From assembly GCA_028583605.1 (NCBI GenBank), contig CM053326.1:14858587-14922586 (forward strand): 64,000 nt of DNA, read 5' to 3'. This document shows positions 23,140 through 35,594 of the stretch, piece by piece (within the stretch, counting starts at the first letter, position 1; every line of letters begins with the position of its first letter). The stretch comes from Dastarcus helophoroides (lineage: Eukaryota; Arthropoda; Insecta; Coleoptera; Bothrideridae). Under the pieces are notes generated by a model that did not search any database, had not been told where the DNA came from, and was given only the letters and a program-made list of their open reading frames with translations. The translations under genes and the position numbers were made by a program.

Positions 23140-26100
23140 AGATTTTCTACATTTACCTTTCCAAAATGTTAATTTTCATCGCGGAATTTCAATAGTAGCT
23201 TTTTTTATTTAAGTTGAGTCTCAACGGTTTATCAAGATCAATTTTTTTTTAGAAATTTAACTACTTTCTCCAAATTTATTTCCATCAACTAAACGTTTGT
23301 TTCCGTACTTACAATTTTTCCATCACATCTAGTGATAAGATATAAAACTAAAAATTTTAACCCCGTTTCTTAGTTGCAGATTTAATGCACATTGCAACCT
23401 CTAGATTATCAACTTTAAAACATTGGAAAAAATAATTTATGGTGGGAACAAATTCCAACTATTTTTTATTTTGAAATCATAGAATGAGCTTATTGTTTAG
23501 AAAACCTCACCGTACTCTTACCTCTTACTGTTGCGTTCCTCTCTTTCTAAAGTATTATAATTAACAATGACCTATGGAGATTTATGAACAGAGAAAATAG
23601 AGATAAATACGTAGGTAATAAATAAATGATCAATGATAAAGACAACACATTTGCATCAACTAACTATAATTTGTATTATGTAAGACTTGACGTCTATACT
23701 ACAGAAAACATTTTTTTATTCAAGAGCATGCAACGCGGAGAATAATTCTTCAGATGTAAAATTTGATACCCCACTTACTTCCCTTTGAATTCCCAAAAAT
23801 TCTTCCTTTGTGCTCACCTACGCTATACTGCGAACTCGTATGCAAAATTTCATGCATCTAAACTCACCAATGCTTAAAATTCTATTAAGCAAGCGATTGA
23901 TGCTATTTTAAAAATTCAAGAAATTATCTAGTCTAGTATGGGTCAAATTTCGGCTTTATCGACTGACAAAAGCATAAACAAGTTTTTATTTACAATATAT
24001 AGTATCAGTTTGGGGCACTTGCCTGAATGTCTTTATTTTATTAAAGAAATATTAATTAATTCGTCGAGCGATAACATGAAACCCCGCTTCTGAAAAATGG
24101 GACATAAACTACTTTTAGTTGGTAAAATTAGATATTTAATTTTTCTTGGCTCTGTAATAAAATCCTAAATGAAAACGCGTGTTTACGTAAAATTTTCCAT
24201 CAATTTTCCAATCAATGGGTTAGTTAGTGCCATAAAATTTCCATTTGCGGAAGCATAGGAAAAATGTTTGATATAAAAACGAAAATTCGCATTTCTCATT
24301 AACCAATTTCAAAGCTGAAAATAAATTTGTCGAAGAAATGGTGGATTCTCGGTGAGTAAATTAAACTTAATTTAAACCTAAATTAAATTTCCATTTTCAA
24401 GCGGTAGAGTATCGATTCATTAAGCGAATCGCGCGGGATTAACATTTACATTCGTCACTGGCTATTGTCATTTTATTTTTTGTTCAATAATCAAAGTTCA
24501 ATATTGGATAATCACGATTCATTTGCAAAATGTTCACTGCATGTACCCATGAGACTTATGAATAATAGTTTATCATTCCAATGCAACCGTTTTATAAATG
24601 TTTAAGGGCACCTGTCGTGAAATTCTCTTATGAATAACAAACTGGCTTTAATTCTTTATTTATCGTATGATATGATCTTAGAAATTTTTACAGCAAATAC
24701 AATTAAAATAACTAGAGAAATTTACATTTATCAGTTTAAAACTTGATGCTTAGATTCTTTATTTATTTGTCCTATTAAAATTTTGTCACTTCAGATAGAG
24801 AGAACTGCACCGCAATCTTGATAAGGGCCAATATGATAATATTAAATAATATACACAAATGCGCCTCAGTTTTTTTTTTTGGAGAAGAATATTTCTTTAT
24901 TTTCAATAGCGTCACCTCACCAACAGAACAATGGAGCAGATACGTGAAAAATTTTAATAGGAAACGAGGGTGGCCCCAACTCCCAGGACGAACATATCGC
25001 TATTTAAATTTTCACTCCACTGCTTGATGGTTGACACGTCGATGCTTCAAATAGGGACAAATATACGTCTTTCAGCGAAGTTCAAAGGAACCAAAGTTAA
25101 GGGAAAACTAGTTAGGTGGACAGTTGAATTGTATGTATAGGACATTAGGATCTTACGAAGCATTTCACGATAATTTGGGTAAAGAACAAATCTACGCACT
25201 TGAAGAATGTCTCACGCTCATCGTATACTACAATATATCATAAATTACTTTGATTTAAATTTTGAAAAGTTGGATATTGGTGCTTTAGAATGTAACCATT
25301 TTTGAATAAGATAGTGCCTACTTTGGGGCATTTTCGTTTGCAATTTTCCTAAAAAATATGCATCTTATATCTTCGCCAATTTTTTTCTTTTCCGAAGTAG
25401 AAGAGTAAATTAACGAAGTTATCGTATCTCATTACGGAAGAAAAGGTAATCTGACTCAATGCTTAGTTGACACTTTTCGTATACAGAATGTTTAAAAATC
25501 AGTACAAAATTTTGAAGAAATAGACTTATCAAAAACCCATTCTTTAAACTTGACAAAGGCCTAATTATTTTATGCCAGTGGTACCCAACCTTTAAGTTAA
25601 TTGGACATGATAAAAATTTTGGGCGAGTTTTAAAGATGTAAACAAAAAATAAACAATATAAAAAAAATCTGATGAAAAATATAGACTACTGCTAAAATAA
25701 CTTGATAAAACACTAGCGAGGCACAAATGTGACGGCTGAAAAGAAACCTAAGCAGTCCTTAAAGATTTGGTTGAAGAATTAGTCGTTTTCCACTATCTTA
25801 AAATTACTTCATATTGTAATATTTGGAGACAAGCCTATTGGTAAGAAAATGTTCATTTATTAGAAGTAATTTCGATAACGGCTGAACCAATTACTAAAAA
25901 CACATCGAAAGCGTAAGTTGGAGCACTTTTTCACTTGCGGATGACTAGTGCCATCATCAGTGAAAATTTTTCCAGGTCATTTTCGTACCAATAAAAGTAA
26001 TTCATTTTAAGGTCAACCTGAAAGTTAGAGCTTACCATCTGATAGAAGCCGTCTTTTATATATTTCAGCTTCGACGAGAATTTGATTAAAAGCAAATAGA

Positions 26101-26789
26101 AAACGAAGAAAAAGAATAAGGTTTCTAAAAAAGTTATCAAAATATTTGTCAAAAATTGCTGCCATTATTTTCACTTAACGAAAGAAATTTTTTTTCTTAT
26201 TTCAAAATATATATACTGTAAATTATTTAGTTTCTCAACTACCTTTATTATTAAATTGAAATGTTTGACAAATATTCTCAAAAGTTTGTCAAGATAATTG
26301 TAATGATAAAACTAATCAATTATATTATCATGTCAAGTCAACAAATGTCTGAAATGAAAAAGAACGATCGTTATTTGTATTATTTATTTGGTTCTATCAA
26401 TAACTTCAGTTCTAGAAAATTTATATGTAAAGAAAAAATCTTCCCTCATGTAAAATTTATTTGAACAAAGGCGCAGGTGACCTCTCGTAATTGTTTAAAA
26501 CAAACAAGACTGCTGCAATTCAGTATGCACTAATTATTTTTCAAATGTATTCTTACAGCTCACGCAACGTTCATCATACTGATATTTATGTTTGAATGTT
26601 TTACATAAATAGGTCATTTAGAAGTTTAATAATGCAAGATAAACTGAGCATCTTCCATGTATTAAAAACAATTTGACACTGTAAAAATTTATTAATTGCA
26701 TTCAATTGATATGATATTTTTACTAATAACGTAATGATATGTAACTTATTCAGTTGTTCTACTCTACAATTGACGTTACATTACAAAAA
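23140..26789. other. Long AT-rich interval with no recognised gene
   Basis: No coding signature or closed TIR pair. A 69-codon frame at 24818-25027 is slightly GC-richer at its end but matches nothing I know. Confidence 0.45.
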
Positions 26790-26950
26790 TTATTTTCTCA
26801 CAGACTGGAAAGTAACCCTCGTGTGTTAGGCATTTAAAAACCCTTTAATATTTTCATCGTTTAGGCATAACCTAGCAATGTTTTATTTATTTGTTTTCCC
26901 GATTCCCGATTGCGCAGCCGTCACTTCTTCTTTTTATTTGGCTTGACTTT
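26790..26950 (-). repeat. Dispersed leader/ORF repeat, copy 3 (partial)
   Basis: On the minus strand it carries GAAGTGACGGCTGCGCAATC, a CGGG..AAACAAATAAAT block, ACATTGCTAGGTTATGCCTA and then an ATG-AAA-ATA start. This aligns with the leader at 37270-37346, but the reading frame after the ATG is lost. Confidence 0.65.
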
Positions 26951-28914
26951 AGCTGCTTTTAAATCAAGTTCAAGTAGTTCAAATTAATATTTCAAAATAA
27001 TTTGTTCAAGGCAAATATATTGGCAAATTTTTTAATCTCCTATTCATATCATACACATTTATCTATCTTCGGCGAACTTTATTTACATAATGACTGAGAC
27101 ACCCCGCATACAGCTTCGAAATAAAAAAAATATTGTTTGCACCTGAGTTGTAGCCTTATATGGGAAAATTTTTGGGTCGTCCTTAGAACAACTGTTTTTT
27201 TAAAAACCTTAATAAATATCCCAGGAAGGCACAAAAACACCGCATAAGCGAAATGACAACAAACGCAAAAAGTAAGTGACGGAATTTGTTTCAATAAAGT
27301 GCATCCATTTACGCTCTATTGTTTGCCGTTTCGCTAATCAGTAACGTAAATGGAAGATATATTTTACTATTGTATTTTCTAACTGCTTAAACTACCTGGT
27401 TTCAAAAGTAAAATTCGCGCCTTGTTTAAAATTGTCATTTTAAATATAAAAAATGGCATAATTTTATTTAATGGACAATATATTTCATTACAAGTCCATA
27501 GATTAGGCGATTACTAAGTGACATATTAATGGCAGCTCAGTATTGGATGCTATTGTAGACCGAACAGAATATCCTGATACCCAAAAGTTTTATGGCCTCG
27601 TAAAATCAAAATAAAAGTGAAATGGATGGCACTACGATCAAGATATTGCGGTTTTATTTAAAATTTACGCCGCCATTCATTATTTGTTTAAAATGAACTC
27701 CGTTTGTTAAAAAATTGCACATTCATATCCTCTGATAAACGTAAAATATTTTCTCATTATTATTCTGTTTATCCCGTTACACAGCTTGCTGACAGCTTGC
27801 ACTGATGACCGAAACGCAATAACTGTGAGGTAATAAATGTCCTTTTTAATTCAAATTCGCACAAAGAAAGAAATTAAATCTCCCCTTTTCCACCTATGAT
27901 GTATTAAGCTGCTTGTTTTTTACTGTTTTTATTCAGGGTCTCTATTATTCGCCCAAGTGAAATGTTATACTGGAGATTGGTGGGAGTTTATTTATTAGAG
28001 CTTATATCTCATCCAAAGGCCTTATATCTGAAAATATAAAAACATATTTTCCAGATGTGATCTTTATATATACTCTGTGGGCAGTAAGTGTTTTATCAAC
28101 CGTGTCAAAAATTTTTAGTAAAGACAAATCACGTCTTTGATGGATACTGTATGAGAACAAATCCCAACCTACAACGTATATAGCTTCATAAAATGTATCT
28201 TATAGTCCAGCAGGAGCTTTTATAAGAGAAATAGGGGGTCCAGATGACGTCTGAAGGTTATTTCTAAGGTATACACTTCAAAATCTATATCCAGTGTTAC
28301 GCATGACATCAAATCTATTTAACTTGTAGCATTCTAATATTGACTTTTTGCGGAACGTTGTATTTTAAAATACTCTTAGTAAGTAACACTCGCGAGGGCA
28401 CGTCGTTAATGTTCTTTTAAAATTCAATAAATTTACATTACCCAGCGAGCACTAGGATAAATTTGCGTTTACTGCATTTCGCTCTGTTCCATTACATCTA
28501 CAAAATTGAGACTTATAATGCAGATAAAGAAAATTTTATTCACGGGCCTGGATCTCATAGTCGTTATCTTTTGTAGTTTCTTCTGAATTTGTTACAAATA
28601 ATTGACTTTTTAATTGACCTAAATAGGTATGAATTTCCTACTTTTTAAATAGAAATATTAAAGTGTCTAGGGCATAATTACACAACGGATTTTTACCAAT
28701 ATTATAATAAATTCTTCCTTATAGTTACAATTTACAGTAAATAATAAATTACTACACATGATCGTCCAATTTATATTATTAGTTCATCAGAAATTAACCA
28801 GCCGATGACTTATCAAAAAATAAAGACAAATAGCCAAGCTAGGAAGTTATATTAGGCAATATTTGTAATTTGTCAATCTATACTTGTCGCCAGAGCATTT
28901 GTTACATTTTAGTT
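26951..28914. other. AT-rich interval with no recognised gene
   Basis: A fragment near 27795-27845 (GATGACCGAAACGCAATAAC then TAATAAATGTCC) resembles the 3' end of a short retroposed repeat; otherwise nothing was recognised. Confidence 0.4.
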
Positions 28915-29040
28915 GGGTATGCCAAACTGGCCAGATCTAACAAGATCTAAGACCGATCTTTGTTTCCCAAACTTTAAATTTGAAAACGTGTAAACCTACT
29001 GGTTTGTGTTTTAGATTATGCTTCTCTTGGCTGTTACAGA
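28915..29040 (+). repeat. Dispersed repeat, copy 1
   Basis: CCAAACTGGCCAGATCTAAC..ACCGATCTTTG..CCCAAACT..ACCTACTGGTTTGTG aligns over about 100 bp with the reverse complement of 51590-51695. Origin unknown; possibly a short retroposon. Confidence 0.65.
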
Positions 29041-29599
29041 GAGATCGTTTCTGCTAAACCTCAGTTGGTAGTTCACTACTTATGAACCACTACTACGCCT
29101 TTAGATGATTGCATATTGCATTTTACGTTGTATTGTATTTGCAGTTATTATGACATTAAAAAACATAAACTTTCTGTTCCATGCATTTTTCTCAAATACA
29201 AAGTGAATTGAGTCTTATTTCTTTACACTGTTATTGGAAAGAGTATAACGTTCATACAAAATGTATGAAAGTTATATGGACTATTGATTGTGAAGTCTGA
29301 TTTTAAGTCTATTAATTTTCAATAAAAATAAAATTATTTGATACAAGTTAAAAATCGGTCAAAAATTGCGACCTGTAGTGTAATATAAGAAGTATACATA
29401 AAGCCAACTATCGGAAATGCATATCATCATTCAATGGCAAATTTACGAGATCATAACAATTTTTAAAATCCTAATATGGTATTGCTATTATTTACAAAAA
29501 AATATATACATTGTCGTTAATTCTTGCAAAATAATGCAAGATATAGTCAGTGTTAGGGGTCTCTATCTTTTTTTTTATAGAAGTAGTAAAAATTAAAAC

Positions 29600-29740
29600 A
29601 CAAACGTTGTCCCCTGAAACCAAGAAAGATAAAAAACACAACAATGGTTGCTTAAACACATTTCGATAGCCAAGCTATCATCTTTAGAGAGATACTCAGT
29701 ATTTAAATTTTTGAAGATAACCAAGGACCAGTCCGTTCAC
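29600..29740 (+). repeat. Dispersed repeat family C, copy 1
   Basis: The order is GTTGTCCCCTGAAACCAAGA, AAAAAACACAACAA, TTTCGATAGCCAAGCTATCA, GAGATACTCAGTA, then GAAGATAACCAAGGACCAGT. Shared with 48755-48872 and 63712-63840. Confidence 0.7.
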
Positions 29741-30978
29741 ACCAAAAGTAATAGTAGTAATAATGTTATTAAATAACATTACTGTCGAGACGGTCGTGGT
29801 TCGCTCTATTTTCGACAAATGAGAAAAATTCGATTTTGTCCTATAAAACTAGTTAAATCTTGGGTAATTTTGTACAAATTAATTTCAATATTGCAGTGGT
29901 TTCCTACCGGCAGTTATACTACACAAGCGCCGCAAAAATATTCGAATATTAAACTTTTGCTGTCGGAAAGCCATGAAATTATTTTGCTATTCTGTGCCAG
30001 AACTAGGCAGTAATCATTGTAAAATGTAATGCATTAATAATTCTATTCCATTTAAAAAAAAATAAATTATGGGTGCTTTGCTTTGATACAAAAATGTAAT
30101 GTAATGTAACGTGTAATTGCCGTCATTTGTTGAAAAGTAAAAGAACATTCCTCATATAAGAAAATTAAGTACAGTTGCTTGTTACCTATTTTAAATACAT
30201 TGTAATGAAAAAATAAATTTCTAAAAGTAATTGCAATAGCAAAAATTAATTGAATTTCTTTTTGTAATTTCAATACAACGACGAATGTTATTCCTGGCGT
30301 TTTTTGCTTTGGACACCTTAAACCATAATAAATTTGTAGAATCAGCTACACCATTTGGCGTCATGGTACAAAAATACTCATAATTTTGCGCTAACTAAAG
30401 TCCAGTATCATTACTTCACTGCTCGGAAAGGTCCAGTAATGCGGCGTCAACTTCAATCGGGTGTACCGAAATATTTGATAGATCAAAACTCATAAACCTC
30501 AGCTTAATATGCAAATAAATACTGTTGAGTACACGTATGACTTATTTGTTGTGAACATCTTTTTAGTTTTCGTTTCTAATTATTAAGTTCGAAAAGTCTA
30601 TTAACAGAAAATATGAAACATTGATAGAATTTTTATCAGCTGTGTGTTTATTTTCTATACAATAATTTTTATACCTACTACTGTACTATTTTTCATAGTT
30701 GTTCATAGCTATTGAAAATCGCATAAGGGTAAGTGTATTTTATAGTAACATATGGTACCCTCCATGGCTTTATGGGTTTGTGTATATTACGAATATCCTT
30801 TACGACCTATGAGATGATGTCTTTAAAGGCAAACTTCAACTTATTAGTAATAATATATATGGAACTAATATAAACGCCCTTAAATGGATCATTAAATATG
30901 GGGATGGTTATTTAGCCTCTTTTTCCTATAATAATACAAAACAAAATAATTCTGGCACCGGGGTTCACATTACACTAT
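29741..30978. other. AT-rich interval with no recognised gene
   Basis: Short open frames at 29819-30013 (+) and around 30275-30400 (-) have moderately protein-like composition but no signature. The right end may belong to the LINE that follows. Confidence 0.4.
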
Positions 30979-32059
30979 ATGCGGTCTTCAGTTGACAGTT
31001 TATTTTGTATTACTAAATATAAAATAAACCATAAACATTGTAGTCGTATGATCGGGTCTAAAGAGAAGAATAATTATGTTGCTGTATTCTTTGAGGATTC
31101 ATATATCTTTTCTTCTGAATTTGATTTTGGATTTGATATTACATCTTATAATTCTCCATGTTTATCTGTACCGCAGATATCGAAAAAGTGTGTACTTAGG
31201 GCATTTAAGAAATAAAACTTAAAAATACCAAAGGTTCTGATGGCATTCCTGTATTTGTACTAAGGGACCGTGCTTTAGTTTTGGCTTATCCGCTCTCTAT
31301 TTTATTTAATTTATTACTTAAGTCTGGTGTCTTTTCTAATATCTGGAAAAAGTTAAAAATTATCCAAGTATTTAAGAAAAATGTCAGGGACTTAATTGAG
31401 AATTATAGACCTATTCTAATCTTAAACAACTTTAGTAAAGTTGTTAAATTAGTTATTCGCGAGATTATAGCCACGTTAAATTACAAATTTCTGCTGATCA
31501 GCATGGGTTTATGCCTGGTCAAATTACTGTAACTAATTTGCTTTGTGGTACTCAGTATCTCTTTAAGAGACTTTGAGGTGTCTCAATAGTTTGGAGTCCA
31601 GGCTATGAATATCAATCAACAAACGTTGAAAGACCTCAGCGACGATTTATTAAATACTTGTGGTTTAAGTGCGATAGAATTTATCCACCAATTGGCTTTC
31701 CGAATAATAATTTGTTTTCTAGATTTGGCATATTTGAGCTATTTCTTAAGAGGAAAGTATTACTCTTTTTTTTTGAATAAACTACTAAATAACCCAGTTG
31801 AGTTCCCATAGTTTCTCTCTTAAATCAAATTGTCTCCTTCTCATTGATCAACGCCTTGTCATTTGTTTATATTTAATATATCGATATGTAGAACCAATGC
31901 ACTTAACAACTCTGCGGTTCTTGTTACAATTATTTCTTGGTTGATAATATGTTAGACATCTTTTGTTGTAGTCTTGGAAAAGTTAGGAGTGCATTTTTTC
32001 ATTGAATATATGTATGTAAACTTTGTACTACAGTGTAAATTAAATAAATAAATAAATAA
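30979..32059 (+). pseudogene. Jockey-like LINE, internally deleted, with (TAAA)n tail
   Basis: The pre-RT linker lies at about 31060-31215 (VAVFFEDSYIF..SVPQISKKCVLRAFKK) and is followed after a frameshift by KNTKGSDGIPVFVLRD. The N-terminal RT comes next (LSILFNLLLKSGVFSNIWKK, then IQVFKKN, ENYRPI-LILNNFSKVV, 31281-31480, ending near the QHGFMPGQ position at 31500-31530). At about 31570 it jumps straight to the C-terminal region (SIVWSPGYEY, RPQRRFIKYLWFK, YPPIGFPNN, FFLNKLLNNPVEFP), losing the catalytic YADD part. The 3' end is a (TAAA)n tail at about 32040-32058, typical of these LINEs. Several frameshifts are present. Confidence 0.85.
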
Positions 32060-32748
32060 GTGATCGTTTTGTTACAAAATTAACAAAAATTGGATTTTTT
32101 GCTGTGGCTTCGAAATACTTTAACATTTAGACTTGATTTTCATAATATATGATGCCTTTAATACTTGAGTGTCACATTATTAACATAAAGAAAACATTAA
32201 AAAAAATGTTGTCCTAAATAAATAACATTTTCTAAAAAAGTCAGTTGTTAAGTCTTACCTCATGTTTGGGGCTAGAATTAATAGCTCTGAGGTAAGTATT
32301 AACAGAAGAGGCAACAATTAACATTGTGTTATGTCAACTGACATAGAAAAAAGCAAATAGAAGTATGTACCTAATGTTTTTATTATTAAAAGAAAAATTA
32401 ATACAAGCTTGTAAGCAACGCTGGTAATTAACAAAATAAACAAAAATCCTAAAGTGAACAAAAACTAACAATTTGTAAAATTATTTTAGGAAGTCAACAT
32501 TTATTTTTTAATATTTATCATTCTTACACCTATCAGTAATCAGTTTTATTCTATAATTTAAATAATTTGTCAACTCATAGGATATCGCAAGATGAGATAA
32601 ACAGTATCACATTTTTACCTTAACAGCTAACTATTCATTCTCGATAATAAATATTTTTTTAATTTAACACAGCAAGTATAAAATGTAGTTTTATATTAAC
32701 AATTATTAAAAAATATCAATAATTAGGGCCTGTCATATGGCAAATCTA

Positions 32749-32935
32749 TCAATAGTCACCGTCCGATTCAGAATTCAGGCAAATAAATGATATGGTGTCA
32801 CATTTAATACACCTAAATTGGGCCCACTACTTGCAAGACATACATTCAAATTAGTCAACACCTGAGGTATCATCATTATAAGAGACACCACAAACAATAC
32901 AAAAATATTCATCTTCTTTAGAGGTTCTGCTTTCA
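32749..32935 (-). pseudogene. C-terminal PHD-like finger of the split pogo transposase
   Basis: Read on the minus strand: EDEYFCIVCGVSYND, then FECMSCK, WAQFRCIKC and FICLN, ending DGDY followed by TGA (32749-32751). Spacing of Cys and the WA.FRC element matches the PHD-type finger that ends many insect pogo-like transposases. Two TAG codons stand where Trp is expected. It lies beyond the piggyBac insertion from the DDE part, and begins right at the TTAA target (32936-32939). Confidence 0.75.
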
Positions 32936-34075
32936 TTAACCCTACAGTGCGCAATATTTTAAAATGTGTTAAATTTTTTCTGACTTATTAAAATTATTGA
33001 TAGAAATGCGGGAAAAATAATTAAAAAAAATCAAAATTTTATATTTTTTTTTATTATTATTAACAATAATATATGATTCACATTTGCATCACTGCACAAT
33101 TATACAAACAAATTTACTTTTGATGGAAAAGTTTAAAACAATTTTTATCTTTGTTAAAACACAAGGCTGTGTTACATTTTTCACCCAATACATATGTTTG
33201 GGCATTACAGGTAGGATTTTTGCATCTTAACCTAGTATCATTCCATATTGGGAAGTGATTCTGATGATCCCACCGTACATCTTTTGGAGGTAGTGATGCA
33301 ACATTTGGCCTCTTTCTTTTAATTTCCATTATGTTTTGCAATTCGGACGGCCTTCCACGTTTGGTCGTTTTTGGCATCCCTATCGTACACAGCGTGCGAG
33401 CTAAATCGATAGGAAAATCAACAAATTTCATTAAATTGGTACTGTCCACATTGCACCTGCGATAAAGTAACCAGGAATTTATTATTGTTATGTCCAGAAG
33501 GTGGTAAAATATCCTCATGTACCATTTTCGTGACCTCATTTTGATCTTATACCTTCCAATGATGCTGTCCAGTAAATCAACCCCTCCCATATGACGGTTG
33601 TACTGTTTTACTATTGCAGGACAGGAAATCTGAATTTTTTCTTTGTTTTTACGATTATATCTTGTAACCGTTTCTTGGGGATCTATTCCTACAAACGAGG
33701 ATAGAAGACTGACCAACTTATTGTCTTTCCAATAAACATTGGTTATTTTTATTCTGATATTCTGATTAAAATTTTGAGGAAAGTAAATCTATAATCGGCC
33801 TTAATTTGTGCAGTTTATCTTCTTTTCCGTCTTTGATGTTATCATTAAAATGAAGATTGGATCTAATTTGTTCAAACTTCTTTTGACTCAGTACTTTTTA
33901 CAAGTTCTAGTCCAACTGTATCTTTCCAATACATCCCTATATTACTTATTGATGCCATTGATGACATTATACATATCCCCAAATATTAACATAAATCTGA
34001 TTTTAAAAATTCGATTGGTTTGGCTACATTTTTTGTTAGACTATATTTTATACTTTCTTCAACGATCTTGTTGTA
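32936..34075 (-). mobile_element. piggyBac-like element nested in the pogo gene, 5' end deleted
   Basis: The 3' terminus is well defined: TTAA at 32936-32939 followed inward by CCCTACAGTGCGCAATA, the layout of piggyBac ends. The other terminus and the first roughly 100 residues of the transposase are absent; piggyBac coding starts directly at the broken pogo frame around 34060-34090. A deletion that removed the 5' end of the insertion together with adjacent pogo sequence explains both losses. Confidence 0.78.
33114..34075 (-). pseudogene. piggyBac-like transposase, N-terminally truncated
   Basis: From about 34072 the frame reads KIVEESIKYSLTKNVAKPIE, FLKSDL, ASISNIGMYWKDTVGLE, then a decayed stretch, then DKLHKLRPIIDLL, and after a gap KITNVYWKDNKLVSLLSSFV joined in frame to a clean 200-codon block (33716-33114). 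That block has VKQYNRHMGGVDLLDSIIGR, YHLLDITIINSWLLYRR and the C-terminal Cys/His finger (CKNPTC, then C, LC, C and FH) that ends piggyBac proteins. Stops interrupt the upstream half only. The family integrates at TTAA and excises precisely; this copy lacks its N-terminus and is inactive. Confidence 0.9.
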
Positions 34076-34974
34076 AAAATAACAACAAAACATTAATGCT
34101 GTTTTTGGTCTTGTTGATCAATTCCATGTTTACATATGAACTGTGGTTATCTAATAGTAGTAGGACAGGATCGTTTTTTAACGGCTTCACGTGACGAATA
34201 AAATGATCAAGAAATTTTAGAAATTTTTTCTGAGTCATCCATCCCGATTGGTTTCCCGCGCCTATGCATTCTGAAGATCCATTTCTAATAAACATCTCAT
34301 TACAGCGTATACGAAGGAAGACAAAGATACAAGGTATGGCATTGCCGATAGCATTTGTCGAAACTGCAAGTCTAACCAGCACGCCTCTTTTGGCGAATGT
34401 CAGAGCACCGACCTGCTTTATGCCTTTTCTGCAACAATTTTCTTTGGCTTTTGGACGGTGGTTAACCAAATGCGGGATGGTTTAAAGCTGTATGTTGCAA
34501 GCATCTATATTTCTCAAAAAACGTTTGCACGTTGGTTCTGTTAAAGAAAGTAGCTCTGCTTAAACTCTTAGCTTCAGAGCTTCATATCCATAATCTTAAA
34601 TTTCTCTTCATAAAATTAGTAAACCAATCATTACTCGTCATCTCATTAACTTTTCAGGATTCTGGAATTTTTTCAATATTGTAAAAAATAGCACACATAT
34701 ATGCCAACTTTTACTTTAGTGGTCAGTAATCCATAATTAACATTAGCACACTTTGCTATTAATGCTTTCTGTTCAGGACTGAACACTAACCGGGTTTTTT
34801 TGTAACCCATTTCTAATGATGTTTTAGTTTCCAAATTATAAAGTGAAACGTAGCAAAACTGGAATTCTTTTGCTATATCTCTATAACTTTTAATTTTCTC
34901 TATTACTTTTAACCTAACTTGTAGACTTTTAAGGATGCTGAGCCTCGCGTAGTTTTTTGCTTGTATGTTCTCAT
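34059..34974 (-). pseudogene. pogo/Tigger-like transposase, N-terminus and DDE_1 core (truncated)
   Basis: It starts MRTYKQKTTRGSAS at ATG 34972-34974, the usual opening of insect pogo-like proteins. Helix-turn-helix remnants follow (SYRDIAKEFQFCYVSLYNL, then RLVFSPEQKALIAKCAN), with scattered stops and frameshifts. A cleaner DDE_1 block runs from 34469 to 34059: KGIKQVGALTFAKRG, LVRLAVSTNAIGNAIPCIF, SGWMTQKKFLKFLDHFI, VLLLLDNHSSY with the second catalytic Asp, and it stops at INVLLLF, just before the usual PPH..QPLDV segment. The rest up to the PHD-like end is missing. The family cuts and pastes DNA at TA sites; this copy is inactive. Confidence 0.87.
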
Positions 34975-34975
34975 A

Positions 34976-35276
34976 CTGTTATAAAAAAAGACAAGCTAAA
35001 ATGCAACAAAAATCATGTACCTAATTAATTCTAGCCCTCACATCCGGGGTAAGTATTAACACGTTAATACTAACCCCGTCAATTTGTTAATTATAGCCTC
35101 AAAAGCACCTTTTAAGTATTAAATATTATAAAAATGTATTTGTTAAACGTTACGTTAATTAAGCAATACAGCATTATTAAGCAAAAAATGTGCGTCTAGA
35201 AAAAATAAAACATAATCATTACACCAAATATTTTAAACATGAATCAAAAAATTGTAAAGTTAAACATGTTCCTTAC
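34976..35276 (-). promoter_or_regulatory. Candidate 5' UTR intron of the pogo gene
   Basis: On the minus strand a donor GCAG|GTAAGG ends a leader at 35277, and an acceptor TTTTTTTATAACAG ends at 34976, one base before the ATG of the transposase. The 301-nt interval contains two extra copies of the terminal repeat unit. Splicing is inferred from consensus only. Confidence 0.5.
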
Positions 35277-35594
35277 CTGCCCAAAAATGTGGTTAGCTAC
35301 ACAGCTTACTCTCACGGCGCGTTGTGCGCAACCGACTAGTCCCATACCATACGGCGTGATCTAGTCGGCATATCAAAGCACTAGTATAGTTGTAGTGTGT
35401 ATAGTTTTATAAAAACTTGCTAGGTAATACTTCCCTCTGTTAATTGTAGCCCTGGCCTATTCTAATTGATTTATTCATCTAAGTAATGAGTAGAATAAAT
35501 TTTCACTAGTGGTAATTTCATTTCTTTTTTAAAATAGTGTTGGGTTTTTTTATGTTTAATCTACTCTCAAAGGATAACCCTATTGTGCCTTCAT

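Larger units (their letters stand above)
32267..35454 (-). mobile_element. pogo-like DNA transposon carrying a nested piggyBac-like element
   Basis: The outer ends are inverted: left GGGGCTAGAATTAATAGCTC then GAGGTAAGTATTAAC, right (complement) CAGGGCTACAATTAACAG then AGTATTACC. More copies of this terminal unit lie at 32248-32266 (inverted against the left end) and at 35021-35100 as a near-palindrome around CGGGGTAAGTATTAAC. Between the ends, on the minus strand, lie a pogo-type transposase N-terminus and DDE domain (34974-34059) and its C-terminal PHD-like finger (32935-32749), separated by a piggyBac-like element. I see no clean TA target duplication at the outer ends, so the exact boundary could shift; ends at 32252 and 35055 are an alternative. 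Confidence 0.75.

Noticed and set aside
33808..34194. 128-codon plus-strand ORF
   Set aside because: Antisense to the piggyBac/pogo coding relics; composition is that of a shadow frame.
34059..34469. Single fused pogo-piggyBac transposase
   Set aside because: The two coding parts are in different frames at the joint and the pogo C-terminal finger lies beyond the piggyBac end, so nesting plus deletion explains it better.
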